A DNA stretch of 64,000 nt from Gossypium raimondii (lineage: Eukaryota; Streptophyta; Magnoliopsida; Malvales; Malvaceae). The first letter of the stretch is position 1. Each line of letters opens with the position of its first letter. Positions 25,278-36,274 of this stretch are shown one piece after another. The notes beneath the pieces were generated by a model that was not told where the DNA came from, made no database searches, and saw nothing but the letters and a program-made list of their open reading frames with translations. Where the stretch lies: the NCBI RefSeq assembly GCF_025698545.1, contig NC_068572.1, positions 5,270,001 through 5,334,000 of the forward strand, read 5' to 3'. Made by a program: the position numbers and the translations under genes.

Positions 25278-25439
25278 TAATTCAAGAATTTACAACAGAC
25301 AAAAGCAAGATCGAAAAAACACACGAATCCGATTCTATTTCGACTAGCTAAGATCTCTAGATAGTAACTGCAAAGGGTTCCCTGGTTAAACCAGAGATCT
25401 CCCAGTTCTTGAATCATCATCATCCGCAGGCTTCTTTGT

Positions 25440-28400
25440 TCATTTGCCTTGCTTGCTTTGAACACCCTGAAAGGATATTGAAAGCTAAAATTAATGACTA
25501 ACGGAAATTTCTCATTTGCTGATCTATAAAAGTCCACAAGCTTATATGTTCTATTTCCAAATTATTAGCCAGATCTGGCAAAGTCTCTAATACTATGTTG
25601 CTCCGAACCTTTGTTTTATCTTTCGAGATTTGACGCATATTTGGACATGGGTGCAAGTATATAACCCCCAAAAGATCCATAGCCCAAAAGTTTCCCTTCA
25701 TTGTGCTATTTACAGAGATACAATTTATGTTGCTCCGACTCTTCATTTTCTTTGAAGTATTCATGTTTGACACATATTTAGAAATGGATATAAAGATATA
25801 ACCCTTCAAATACATAGACAAGTTTTAAAATAAATATGCCCATATCAAACATATACTGATATCCAACATGCACACTGTTCCTAGGTCCCACATCACCTCA
25901 ATATGATCAAATGATGCATGCAAGAGAAACATGATATGAAGAAATAAACATTGTGTACTTACTGTAGGCTTTTGGCCGATCAATCTTCGATCTGATGGAG
26001 CCCGTGCAACAGATGAAGCAACAGCAGCAGCAGCAGCAGCGACGCATATCCTTGAAGAAATTGTTTCATGTTGGATGATATAATTAGCAAAACTGAAAGA
26101 GTGACAGTGAATAAAAAAGCTACTTAACCTGAATACTATTGTACCTTTTATGTACATCAACATATACATCGGTCTCATCTACAATTTCCTCCTACAATGC
26201 AGAAAGATATCATCAAATGCATGACATATTCGAAGATAAATAAGAGATGGAGGAAAGTGATGGAAGCAGCACTTACTTGAAGAAGTTCTTCAAATACATC
26301 TTCTAAGGTAATGATACCAATGACTTCCCCATCTTCGGTATCCTCTGAAAAGCATTGCAAAGTATTCATAGTTTCCTTGACGGCTGAAGATTTCTCAACA
26401 TTGACTAAAACACTATCTTGTTTGGTCAGCAAAGGATCAGTTAGTTGAGAATTCCGGTTGGTGACTTTATGATTGTCAAATCTCTCTCCATCATCAACAA
26501 ATTGAAGGTCTTTGGTCTTTCCTTTAACCTTCACTACAGCTGCCATATGACTGCTTCCCTTTTGAAATTCATTGAGGATATCATACAAAGGCATCTGTGC
26601 TGGAACCCTGATATGTCAATGCATGAGAATTTATTCAGAAACATTATAATGTAATGGAGAGAATACGTGTATACCTAAGAATCCTCCGGATTGAAACAGA
26701 ACTGACCGGAGTCTCCATCTCAGCTCGTATAGTGAGAAGACTTTTAACCTACATCTCAAAAACAAAGGAGGATTTATAAGAACCGAAGAAAGGGAAAATG
26801 ATTCCACATCAAACTAGCAACCTTTAACACAAAATTTTCAACATAAATAAAACTGTAAGAAATTCAGTGCGTTATTAAACACACCAATAATAGCCCAATG
26901 ATATTTTTCGGATTCCCAGCATAAATGGGGATACGACTATGACCATGTGCAAGAATTTTTCCAATTGCTTCCCTGCATCAGAACAAGGGTAGACAAATTC
27001 ATTGAAAACCTAACTTCAATATAATACATCTATGTTAGTTGAACTCAGGTGTGAGTGTAGGATAAAATATGTGTCAATACAGGTATAGTGAAAATTTTTT
27101 TTAGTTTTTCCATCCCAAATGGAGATCATATCCCTATACCCATGTGCCAGACACAAGTATTGAACATGAGTACTTCACGAAAAATAAAAAGTTGGAACAA
27201 CATAGCAGTATACTAGTAGACGAAGCACTTTATGTATAAACCACCTTTGAGGGGTCCTCTTATTCAGCAGAACTTTACCACTTTAAGAGGAGATGATCTT
27301 TAAAGTAAATACCGGAACACGTACTTATGTCCAACAATCACACTTGAGCCCAAGTGATATGAGTATCCAACCATGCAAGATGAAGAAGCACTAATGATGT
27401 GGCAACACAAAAGAACACCATCTAACTGAAACTCACCAATTCAATTTCGAATTTATGTCCAAGGAAAATGTTGATTCAATTGGTGTCATAGCCTCCTCCG
27501 CAGTCTGCAAGATATAAAAAGCATTAGGATTCAATCACTTTGAAAAGGACAGTGCAATGAACTCTTATCAGGTTCTTAGTTATCCCTAAGTGGAAAATTG
27601 GACGTGAAACTAATTAATTGCTATATTACTCGGACTCAGGTGAGCGTTATATACGGGTATGAGTCTAACATGAGCATAATCAGATTTTTCCAAGTTTTTC
27701 CTTGTGTTGGAAAATCTTGGAGGTCATATCCCTATACCATGTGTCAGACACGAATGCCAAACACGAGTGCTTCAAGATAAATGAAGGGCCAGAACAACAT
27801 AATATGTGTGTGTGTCTGTGTGCTTTTAAGTATTTGTGTTTGATATATGTGTCCGACACATTTCCAGACGCGAGTATACGGATATGACCATCCAAGAACC
27901 CTCCAAATACTTGAAAGAGCTTTTTAAAAAAATAAAAATACCATATCTAACTCATACTCATATTCGAGACCCACACCTGAATTTGAGTAACTTAGCTATC
28001 AAACACTAATTTCTGACACATTTTTGGACATGGTACAATTACCTTTTCAGTTAAATCCAGTGCACCACTAATGATGGTTGTCTCATCATGTGTTAGTTCA
28101 CCACCCTTGCCAGCCTAAGCAAGTACAAAAATAGTAACAAGTTACCGAAAATTCAAATGAACCAAACACAAATTGTGTTGTTCCGACTCTTCATTTTTCT
28201 TTTACATACTCATGTTTAACACTCATATCCAACACACATTCAAACATGGGTACAAGGATTTGATCCTCCAACTACCCTCGAAATACATGAAAAATCTTAG
28301 AAATGATTGAACATATTTGCACCCGGAGAGATACCTGTATCTGACACTCAAACCCGAGTGAGTAACATAAGACTAAACTTGTTTTAAGCAAAACTATCTT

Positions 28401-30030
28401 GTCTGGTCCAAGCAATTACCTCTTGGCTGTGGATAGAAACAAGGGCTTTTAACTGAGCTCGTCTAAACAAAACATCACCATGGCCAATCACAACATCTAG
28501 AACCTAAAAACCATGTCCATGAAAGCAAAATGAAATTCAAGCACACATGTTTATTTCTTAACCATAACAATTCATGTATTCATGCCATGTTCATGTATTT
28601 TCTCGAGTCCAGGATTGCTGGGTTAAAATCTGAAACATTATTTCATATCCAATAAACCTACAGCTTTCAAGAAATATCATACATCTAAGGAATTTCAAAC
28701 ACAACTCATTGGGATATTACCTTTCCAACAGGGTAAGCAATTGGATAACAAATTATCATCAGAATACGCACAAGCCACATGAAACTTGCACCAACAGAGA
28801 GTCCATATCTTGAACATATTGCTTGTGGAATAATCTGATTCACAGTGGTTATAAAATAAACAATTCTGAATCTACATGCTTAAGTTATTCTACTCGGACT
28901 CATGTGCAAGTGTTGTACACAAGTATGTGTCAAACACGGGCATGTTCAAGTTTCCCATGTTTTTCCATGCAGATATGGTGTCCTTAGAGGGTCCAACTCT
29001 TCATTTTTCTTGAAACACCGGTGTCTAATATGACTGGAGATATGAGCCTCCAAGGATCCTCCAAATCCATGGTAAACTTAGAGAAAAATGAATATACTCG
29101 TATCGGATAGATTCCCTTGTCCAACACTTGCATCCAAGTCCGAACATAAATACATGAAAAGTGAAGCACAAAAAAACATAGTACCTCTCCAAAGGCTAGA
29201 ACAAAAGTAACAGACAGCAACACTGCAACAAAGGGGTGAAAGATTTTATCAAGGGATATAGGAAGGGCCTGCAGAAACACAAAATCCAACGAATAAGGAT
29301 AAATCCAGGAATGCTTTAGTTTTTTTTTTTCTTTTAAATAATAATAAAAATAAAAAAATTACTAATTTTTTTAAAGAAAACAGATAAATTTTTCACCTCC
29401 ATTGCACAAGCATTACAGAGAAGCAAAGTTACAAGAAGTTGATGCTGTTTTTTCACGACTGGTAAAATAGCAGCTGCAGAGACATGAAAGAGAGAGAGAG
29501 AGATCTTGAGAATTAAAGAAAAAAACTATGGGTGTAATCGAGCCGACCCGAAACCAAAATAATTAGAAACTGGAGCTCGAATCTGACCCGAGTCCCACTT
29601 TTAAAGCTCGAGTTCAATTCAAGATAAAGATTAAATTAATAAAACTCGCTTCGGTAGACTCATTTATACAATGCTCATGCCCGCTTCGATTAAAGAACAA
29701 AAAGATAATTCACTTACAATTGAACGAGTGAAGCGAAGTATTATCATTTACTAATAAAAGCAAAATACGTAAGGTCTTACAAACTTGTTTCCTCTCGACG
29801 ATGGTACCGCTTCTCTGTAGAATTTCAAGCTCGACGAGACCCAAAGACATCAACCCCAAGGTAAGTCCCGACATTATCCCGGCGAAGATCACCAACAAGC
29901 ACGACAATCCGGTGTAAACGAACCACTCAACGGTGCCAAAAGGGAGGTCATCGGGGCCAAATACGATGTCCCTCGGCGACGACAAAGACATCATGATTGT
30001 GGGAGCTAATGCGACGACGTTTCGCAGCAT
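25440..30030 (-). CDS. DUF21 and CBS domain protein (CNNM/CorC-like)
   Basis: An intact 13-exon gene. Exons in coding order: 30030-29781, 29473-29397, 29268-29185, 28834-28721, 28503-28420, 28114-28043, 27504-27437, 26972-26885, 26748-26675, 26607-26277, 26191-26145, 26050-25963, 25466-25440. Phases fit and sum to 1404 bases (467 residues). The family (plant DUF21 proteins, related to CNNM/CorC Mg transport-associated proteins) sits in membranes; the plant role is poorly known. Residues 30-200 hold the DUF21 membrane domain ([47 protein letters not shown]). A CBS pair follows ([29 protein letters not shown]; then [21 protein letters not shown] and, after a long insert, [18 protein letters not shown]). 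The C-terminus has an alanine run coded by repeated GCT and ends GVQSKQGK. The start at 30030 is the first ATG of the open exon. Several introns carry one MITE-like repeat family. Confidence 0.9.
25594..25870. repeat. Two adjacent copies of the TATGTT-ended repeat
   Basis: Two inverted-orientation openings, TATGTTGCTCCGAAC at 25594 and TATGTTGCTCCGACTC at 25726, each followed by ACGCATATTTGGACATGGG or GACACATATTTAGAAATGG and a TATAACC stretch. They lie in the last intron of the DUF21 gene. Confidence 0.55.
27031..27204. repeat. Full-length copy of the TATGTT-ended MITE-like repeat
   Basis: In a DUF21-gene intron. A 174-base unit opening TATGTTAGTTGAACTC and closing AAAAGTTGGAACAACATA, so its ends are inverted repeats of about 16 bases. 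Middle landmarks are GGTGTGAGTGT, TTTTTCCAT and GTACTTCACGAAAAATAAAAAG. No coding capacity. Confidence 0.7.
27622..27801. repeat. Full-length copy of the TATGTT-ended MITE-like repeat
   Basis: Opens TATATTACTCGGACTC and closes GGCCAGAACAACATA, same plan as 27031-27204 and in the same orientation. It is in the next intron of the DUF21 gene and is followed by a short GT microsatellite (27803-27821). Confidence 0.7.
27827..27995. repeat. Inverted copy of the TATGTT-ended repeat
   Basis: Runs in the opposite orientation to the copy at 27622-27801. It closes CACACCTGAATTTGAGTAACTTAG, the reverse complement of the usual opening. The two neighbours could form a hairpin in the intron RNA. Confidence 0.6.
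28174..28369. repeat. Inverted full-length copy of the TATGTT-ended repeat
   Basis: Opens TGTGTTGTTCCGACTCTTCA and closes CAAACCCGAGTGAGTAACATA, the family's two ends in reverse orientation. It lies in the intron between the exons at 28114 and 28420. Confidence 0.7.
28883..29147. repeat. Composite of two inverted halves of the TATGTT-ended repeat
   Basis: Begins AGTTATTCTACTCGGACTC, passes through CCAACTCTTCATTTTTCTTG and ends CATCCAAGTCCGAACATA. It contains both forward and reverse versions of the family end, as if one copy had inserted next to another or been duplicated head to head. Confidence 0.5.
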
Positions 30031-31106
30031 TATGTTGTGTTGTTTCTTTCAGGCAAGGTGATTTGAGCATTGAAGGTTGGTAGGTTTGGGTGGATTATGT
30101 ACGTGGGAGAGAAAGGGACAATTTTTGACATTTGGAAACAACAGACGGTGAAGCTGTCGGTATCAACCATATCTTTCATCTTTCTTTCACTATCACCTGC
30201 TTTCAATTAGGTTTTTTCCACGTTTAATACATTACGACTTTGAAAAAGAAAGAAAAAAACAAATAGATGTTTGATTTTATTTCATTTTTATTTATTTTAT
30301 TTCAGGGTTAAATACAAAATTAGTATCCAAAATTATCCATTTCTTCTAGATTGGTACTTACGATTTTTTTATCCCAAATTGGTAACCGAATTTTCTTTAG
30401 TTCACTAATTTGGTACCTAAAACTAACGGCGTTAAGATTTTGTTGACATGACAGCACTGGCCACTCGCGCGTCACTACGCATCACACTCCCAAAGACCAT
30501 TTTTAATTTTTTTGACCGGATTCCTTTAATTAGGGAAAAAATGATTCAAATAATTTCTTAAAAGATTAAAAACCCATTCAAATACATTCATGCATGGTTA
30601 GTGAAAGGTTTTCTTAGATTCCTGAAGAAACCTTTATGATCTAAAAAAATTGTTCATTATCTCACTGAGAGAATTCTGGTTTCATCATCGATTACTCTAT
30701 TTTGGATTTTTTTCAGTCTTCTTGAATATTCAATTGAGGTTTCTTTTTTTTTTTCCTTTTTCCATGTGATGTAGTTTATATTGGATTTTTTTTCATAAAC
30801 AAAGTTTTTTCCCCTACTTCAATTTTGAGTCATTATCACAACCCTCGGTATGTTTTCTTACATACAATAAACACATTAAAATATTAAATTTTATAGAATA
30901 ATTCTTCAACCCAAGGGTTTTTTACGAAAATAATCAAAAAAATAAAAAAATATCAAAATAGTATAATTTTTTTATTTACGAAAATGGTATAAAATTAAAA
31001 AAAACATAAAAGTTAAAAAAAAGTTGGGGATTGAAGTGACAGGACCCTGGTGGAGGGCCCGCCACAGGCGGCACCAGCCTTTATATTGTGGGGACCATTC
31101 GGCTGA

Positions 31107-31276
31107 AGGAGAAGAAAGAAGGAGAAGAAAGAAAAGGAAAGGAAAGGAGAAGAAAGGAAAGGAAAGGAGAAGAAAGAAAAAGAAAGGAAAGGAGAAGAAA
31201 GGAAAGGAAAGGAGAAGAAAGAAAAAGAAAGAAAAGGAAAGGAGAAGAGGGAGGAAGGAAAAGAAAGAAAAAATAA
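31107..31276 (+). repeat. Purine (GA) tract of about 170 bases
   Basis: Almost pure A and G on the plus strand, built of GGAAAGGAAAGGAGAAGAAAG-like units. Part of the left inverted repeat of the middle Mutator-like element. Confidence 0.9.
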
Positions 31277-31679
31277 GCAAAGGTATTTTTTTATATTATT
31301 TTAAATTTTTTTGTATTATTTGTGTAAAAAATCTATGTTATGTACATTGTATATGTTTTATTATTTTATTTAGCATATATTTTTATTAAAATTTATTTAG
31401 CATGAAAAAACCCATGTTATGTACATTCTATGTTGATTAGATATATAAGTAATGAAATTTATTTAGCATGTTGTAATGAGTTTTTTACAAAATAACATTA
31501 AAAATAAAATAATAATAAAAATATGTTTAATAAAACATAAAATACGAAAAGAAATAAAAACGAAATAGTATATTCATTGAAGTAATAAAATTCAAAAATA
31601 AGAAAAATACGAACAATTTATTTAAAATAAAGGTTTTTACTAAATTTATATAAAACACTCTAAATTAATACATTTCAAA

Positions 31680-32500
31680 CATAATGTACTAAAAGAATGT
31701 AAAATAATAAAATACGAAAATAATATATTTTTGAAAGTAATAAAATCCGAAAAAATATGAACAAATGGCCAAAATAAGAGTTTTTAATAAATTAATACAT
31801 TTCAAAAATAATGTACTAAAATAATGTATAATAATAAAATACGAAAATAATATATTTTTGAAAGTAATAAAACTGGGAAAAATACGAACAAAGGGCCAAA
31901 ATAAGGGTCTTTTACTAAATTTATTTAAAGAACACAGTAAATTAATAGATTTCAAACACAATGTACTAAAATAATGTAAAATAATAAAATACGAAAATAA
32001 TATATTTTTATTGAAAGTAATAAAATTCGGGAAAAATACGAACAAAGGGCGAAATAAGGATTTTTTAATTTATTTAAAAACACAGTAAATTAATACATTT
32101 TAAACATAACGTACTAAAATAATGTAAAATAATAAAAACAAAATAATATATTTTTATTGAAAGTAATAAAATTTGGGAAAAAATACGAACAAATGGTGAA
32201 ATAAGGTTTTTTAATTTATTTAAAAACACAGTAAATTAATACATTTCAAATATAATGTACTAAAGTAATGTAAAATAATAAAATATAAAAATAATATATT
32301 TTTATTGAAAGTAATAAAATCCGGAAAAAAATACGAACAAAGGGCGAAATAAGGTTTTTTAATTTATTTAAAAACACACTAAATTAATACATTTCAAACA
32401 TAATGTACTAAAATAATGTAAAATAATAAAATTAAAAATAGTATATTTTTAAAAGTAATAAATTCAGAAAAAATACGAATAAATGGTCAAAATAAGGGTT
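31680..32500 (+). repeat. AT-rich tandem array, about six units of roughly 148 bp
   Basis: The marker AATGTACTAAAA (or a one-base variant) recurs at about 31683, 31810, 31960, 32109, 32254 and 32402, spacing 127-150 bases. Other shared words are AAAATACGAA, TATATTTTTATTGAAAGTAATAAAA, and AAATTAATACATTTCAAA. Located in the middle Mutator-like element. Confidence 0.85.
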
Positions 32501-32694
32501 TTTACTAAATTTGTTTTGAAGTTGCAGCATCGTAATAATATAATATAAAACTAACAATCATACTAACTAAAATAATAATTAGGGTTTTACTAATCCTAAT
32601 AACTAACCATAATAATAATATTAGTTTTTACTAACAATAATACTAAGTAACAATAATTATTAATAACTAAACCCTAAAACTAACAATAATAATA

Positions 32695-33450
32695 GGGTAA
32701 ACTATTAAAATAGTCACTTTTGTTTGGCTCAAATTACATTTTAGTCACTTATGTTTGAGATGTTACGTTTTAGTCACTTATGTTATCACGTTGTAACATT
32801 TTAGTCATTGAGCCATTAGTTTTCGTTAGCTGTAATAAGAATCGATGTGTACGTTAAATCATCATTTCAAACAAAAATTTTAAGTTAATTTATGCAATCG
32901 GTCCCCATATTTTTTCGTTTGGAGCAATTTAATTTTTTTTCTTTTATGTTTTTTTAACTTTCTTTCTTTTCCATTCTCTTATGCTTCTCCCTTTGTTTTC
33001 CTCCCTTCTCCATTTCTTTCAACGTAGTTTTTCTATGTTTTATTTTTTTGAACAATTAAATTTTTTTCGAGTGAGACGAGCTTGTGGACTCGTTACAAAT
33101 GGAAAGTATAGAAAAACTATATTAAAAGAAATGAAGAAGGGAGGAAAATAGAGGGAGAAGCATAAGAGAATGGAAAAAAAAAGTTAGAAGAACATAAAAG
33201 AAAATTTTTAAATTGTTGAAAATGAAAAAAATATAGGGACCCATTGTAGAATTTAACCTAAAATTTCTGTTTGAAATGATGATTTAATGTGCCACATCAA
33301 CTTACCGTTACACTATTGTCGATAATTAACGACTCAGTGACTAAAATGTTACAACACAATAATGTAAGTGACTAAAACGTAGCATTTCAAACATAAGTGA
33401 CTAAAATGTAACCTAAGGCAAACAAAAGTGACTATTTTGATAGTTTACCC
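32695..33450. mobile_element. Inner long-TIR Mutator-like MITE
   Basis: Ends GGGTAAACTATTAAAATAG (32695) and the reverse complement CTATTTTGATAGTTTACCC (33450). The inverted repeats run about 150-200 bases with ACATTTTAGTCACTTATGTTTG against its complement. The flanking 9-mers are both ATAATAATA (32686-32694 and 33451-33459), matching a Mutator-type TSD, though the sequence there is repetitive. It is 756 bases and non-coding. Confidence 0.82.
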
Positions 33451-33596
33451 ATAATAATACTAACTAAAATAATAATTTGGGTTTTTATTAATCTTCATAA
33501 CTAACAATAATAACTAAACTAACAACAAAAAACGATAAAAATTATACAAAAAAACATAATAACAAGATAATCCATTATTTTTTAGAAAAATACCTT

Positions 33597-33716
33597 ATTT
33601 TTTCTATTTTTTTCTTCTCTTTCTTTCTCCTTTCTCTATTCTCTTTCTCTTTTTTTTTTCTTTTTCCGGCACCACCTTCTTCTTCTTCTTCTTTTTCTTT
33701 TTCTTCTTCAGCTAGA
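33597..33716 (+). repeat. Pyrimidine (CT) tract facing the purine tract
   Basis: TTTCTTCTCTTTCTTTC-like sequence over about 120 bases, interrupted by a short CCGGCACCACC. It is the inverted counterpart of the tract at 31107-31276 within the right terminal repeat of the middle element. Confidence 0.75.
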
Positions 33717-34689
33717 CTGAATCGGGCTTATTATAATTGAAGTGGTGCCATGTGTGGCAGTGGCACCTTTGGTGCCGCCTCTGCCACAGGCAACTTTGGT
33801 GCCGCCTGTGGCAGGCCCATCATCCAGATTTCAGCTTTTTTTTTAAACTTTTTTTTGTACCATTTCCGTAAATAAAAAAAATCATACTATTTTGGTATTT
33901 TTTTTAAAATTTTTTGTACTCTTTTAGTAAAAAACCCTCAACCCAAGTTGCAACAAAATGAAAGTAAACAAAATTACACAAATGTTTCAACTCAGATCAC
34001 AGAACTCTTTATTTTTTACACACCCAACAATAACGGACCAAAATTTGAATCCTAATTTCCTTCAACATAACAATTAAAAAGCAACAATTTATCTTTTTGA
34101 AGTTCGCTAAGTTTGCACAACCAAAAAAGTTTCTCCCTTTGTTCCGTGAAATATTTGCATTATAAACGGGAGCCCTTAAACCGTAATGGTATAGAAAACC
34201 CTTAAACGCGTTCCGTGAAGACGTGAAGGAGATGGAAAACGAAAGAGAACACAAAACTCTATTCACATTGCAAACGAAAGTGATAGGAAACGAAAAGTGA
34301 AGGAGAAAATGAAAGAGATGATCAAAAAGGAAGAAACAAATGAATAAAAGAGAGAAAAACGAAAGAGATAGCAGAAAAAACGAAAGAGAGAAGAGAAAAG
34401 AGGTTGAAGACGATGACAAAGAACATTTTTTAAAGGAATAATATTATTAAGTAATAATATTTAAAAGAATTGGTAAAAAAATAAAAATGGTCCAATCTTG
34501 GAAGTGCGACACGTGGCGGCGCACTAGTGATCAACGCTGCTACGTCAGTAAAATCTTAACGCCGTTAGACTCAAGTACGAAATTAATGAATGGAAAAAAA
34601 GTTTGAGTATCAAATTGGGATAAAAAAAAACTATAAGTACCAATTTTGAAAAAGTGGATAAATTCGAATATTAATTTTGTATTTAACCT

Positions 34690-36274
34690 TTTATTTAAAT
34701 ACATTAAAAACAAAAATAATATTAAAGACATTTTCAAACCTACTCGGACAATTCAATATTTAAATTGAATTGATATCCAGTTTTATTTTTATTTTAAATA
34801 AAATTCAGTCAACCCTTAAATTTTGAGTCAAGCTTCAGTTTCTTTAAGCTGGAATACTCCCATTTGGTAGTTCATTTACTTTAAATTATTTTAAGGAATT
34901 TTATTTAAAGTTTGATGTTTTTTTTTTTAAAGAAATTTACTTTTAAATATCAATTTTATAATTATGTAACAAAAATTTAAGTATTTTTCAGTAAATTAAG
35001 AATTTAATGTTTATATTTTTTCAAATTTTAAAATTTAGATACAACGATTAACATTGTTAAGATTATTTTATTAAATTTAAGTTCATTATAACGTCAACTT
35101 TTAGTTATATTGCTATAAAGTGAGTATTTTATTTATTTCAAAATCTCACACCAATAATTTTAACAAAAATTAATAGTGTTAATAATTAAACTTGAATTTT
35201 AAAATCAAAGTAAAGTGACTAAATTTCTGAAAATAAAAGTATAGAAATTAAATTCCCATTTTGTAAAGAGTACAAAGACCTATGCTAGATTTTAACTAAA
35301 AATTTAATGTTACAAAGAAATGAATTTTACAAAAAAAAAATTCAAAGTTTTATTTTTATCAAAATTGTCAATTTAACATGTTAATTAAACTATCCTAATA
35401 TAACGTGACATATAATTGATGGAATTGATAGAAAGTAAACATGCTACGTTGACAAATGTATATATACTATAGCAATATGATCTTAAAAAATAATCATGTT
35501 TACCTTACATAGGTTTTTTTTGACACATGGCACTCAATTTAAACATTTACTTATAATTTGGATATATGAGTCTTTTATCTCTTACCTTTTAATTTTTAAA
35601 AACTATTTCATGTTTTTTATTATTATAATTTTATATGTTAAAATATAAAGTTGATTTTAAATAAATTATCTCTTTATTTTAATATTTTACTTAATTGAAT
35701 TAACTTTTAATGTTATAATATTAATAATATTTATCCAATTGAATTCAAATATAATGAAAATTAATTACACTCATTTATTAAACTAAGATAAATATAAATA
35801 TAAAATTACCAAAAATAGAATATTAACAATTTATAATATTAAAATAGATTAATTTAACAATATATAAAATAAATAACATGTAAAAATTAGAAATAATATT
35901 ATTTGAATTGTAATATAATAGTATTAATATCCATGATGAATTTTTGTATTATTTTAATATTAAATATTTTAAAATTAAATAACTTTAATATAATTGATTT
36001 TAAATTAGTTAAATATTTTAAAAATATTTTGTAATTATATTATTTTTAAAAATTTATTAATGAATTTTAAGAAATTTTTAAATTTTTAAAGAAAAATAAT
36101 ATTATAAAAAACATTATAAATTTAATATACATGATCCATCCATCGCATAAGAATACAAATTAGTTTTTAACCTAATTAAATTACTTAAAAGTATTGGATT
36201 AAATTTTAAATATAGGACATGAAGCAAACGGAATAAAAAAGCTTGAAATGAATCCAGTTCCCAGCAAACTCTTC
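34690..36274. other. AT-rich intergenic spacer downstream of RanGAP
   Basis: Very AT-rich, with runs of A/T and an ATTTAGTC/AATTTAG-type repeat near 35200. No gene or bounded element could be supported. Confidence 0.55.

Larger units (their letters stand above)
30915..33937. mobile_element. Middle long-TIR Mutator-like element (non-autonomous)
   Basis: Ends GGGTTTTTTAC (30915) and GTAAAAAACCC (33937), flanked by identical 9-mers TCAACCCAA at 30906-30914 and 33938-33946. The inverted repeats extend about 350 bases and include ATTTACGAAAATGGTA, the GCCACAGGCGGCACCA block and a purine tract matched by a pyrimidine tract at the far end. It inserted into the outer element and itself contains a tandem-repeat array and a third element. 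No protein-coding region was found. Confidence 0.9.
30305..34689. mobile_element. Outer long-TIR Mutator-like element (non-autonomous)
   Basis: The left end GGGTTAAATACAAAATTA (30305) is repeated inverted as TAATTTTGTATTTAACCT (to 34689), and the match continues for roughly 230 bases on each side (for example TAACGGCGTTAAGATTTT at 30423 against AAAATCTTAACGCCGTTA at 34550). The flanking 9-mers are TTTATTTCA and TTTATTTAA, 8 of 9 alike, as expected of a Mutator-type insertion, though the sequence is low in complexity. No transposase lies inside. The element was later entered by two more long-TIR elements. Confidence 0.75.

Noticed and set aside
31024-31389. Open frames rich in K, E, R, G on the plus strand
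   Set aside because: They are translations of the GA tract in a MULE terminal repeat, with no domain and mirrored frames on the other strand.
34009-34419. Serine/phenylalanine-rich 136-residue frame on the minus strand
   Set aside because: Low-complexity translation of an AG-rich stretch inside the outer MULE-like element; no family signature and no codon structure.
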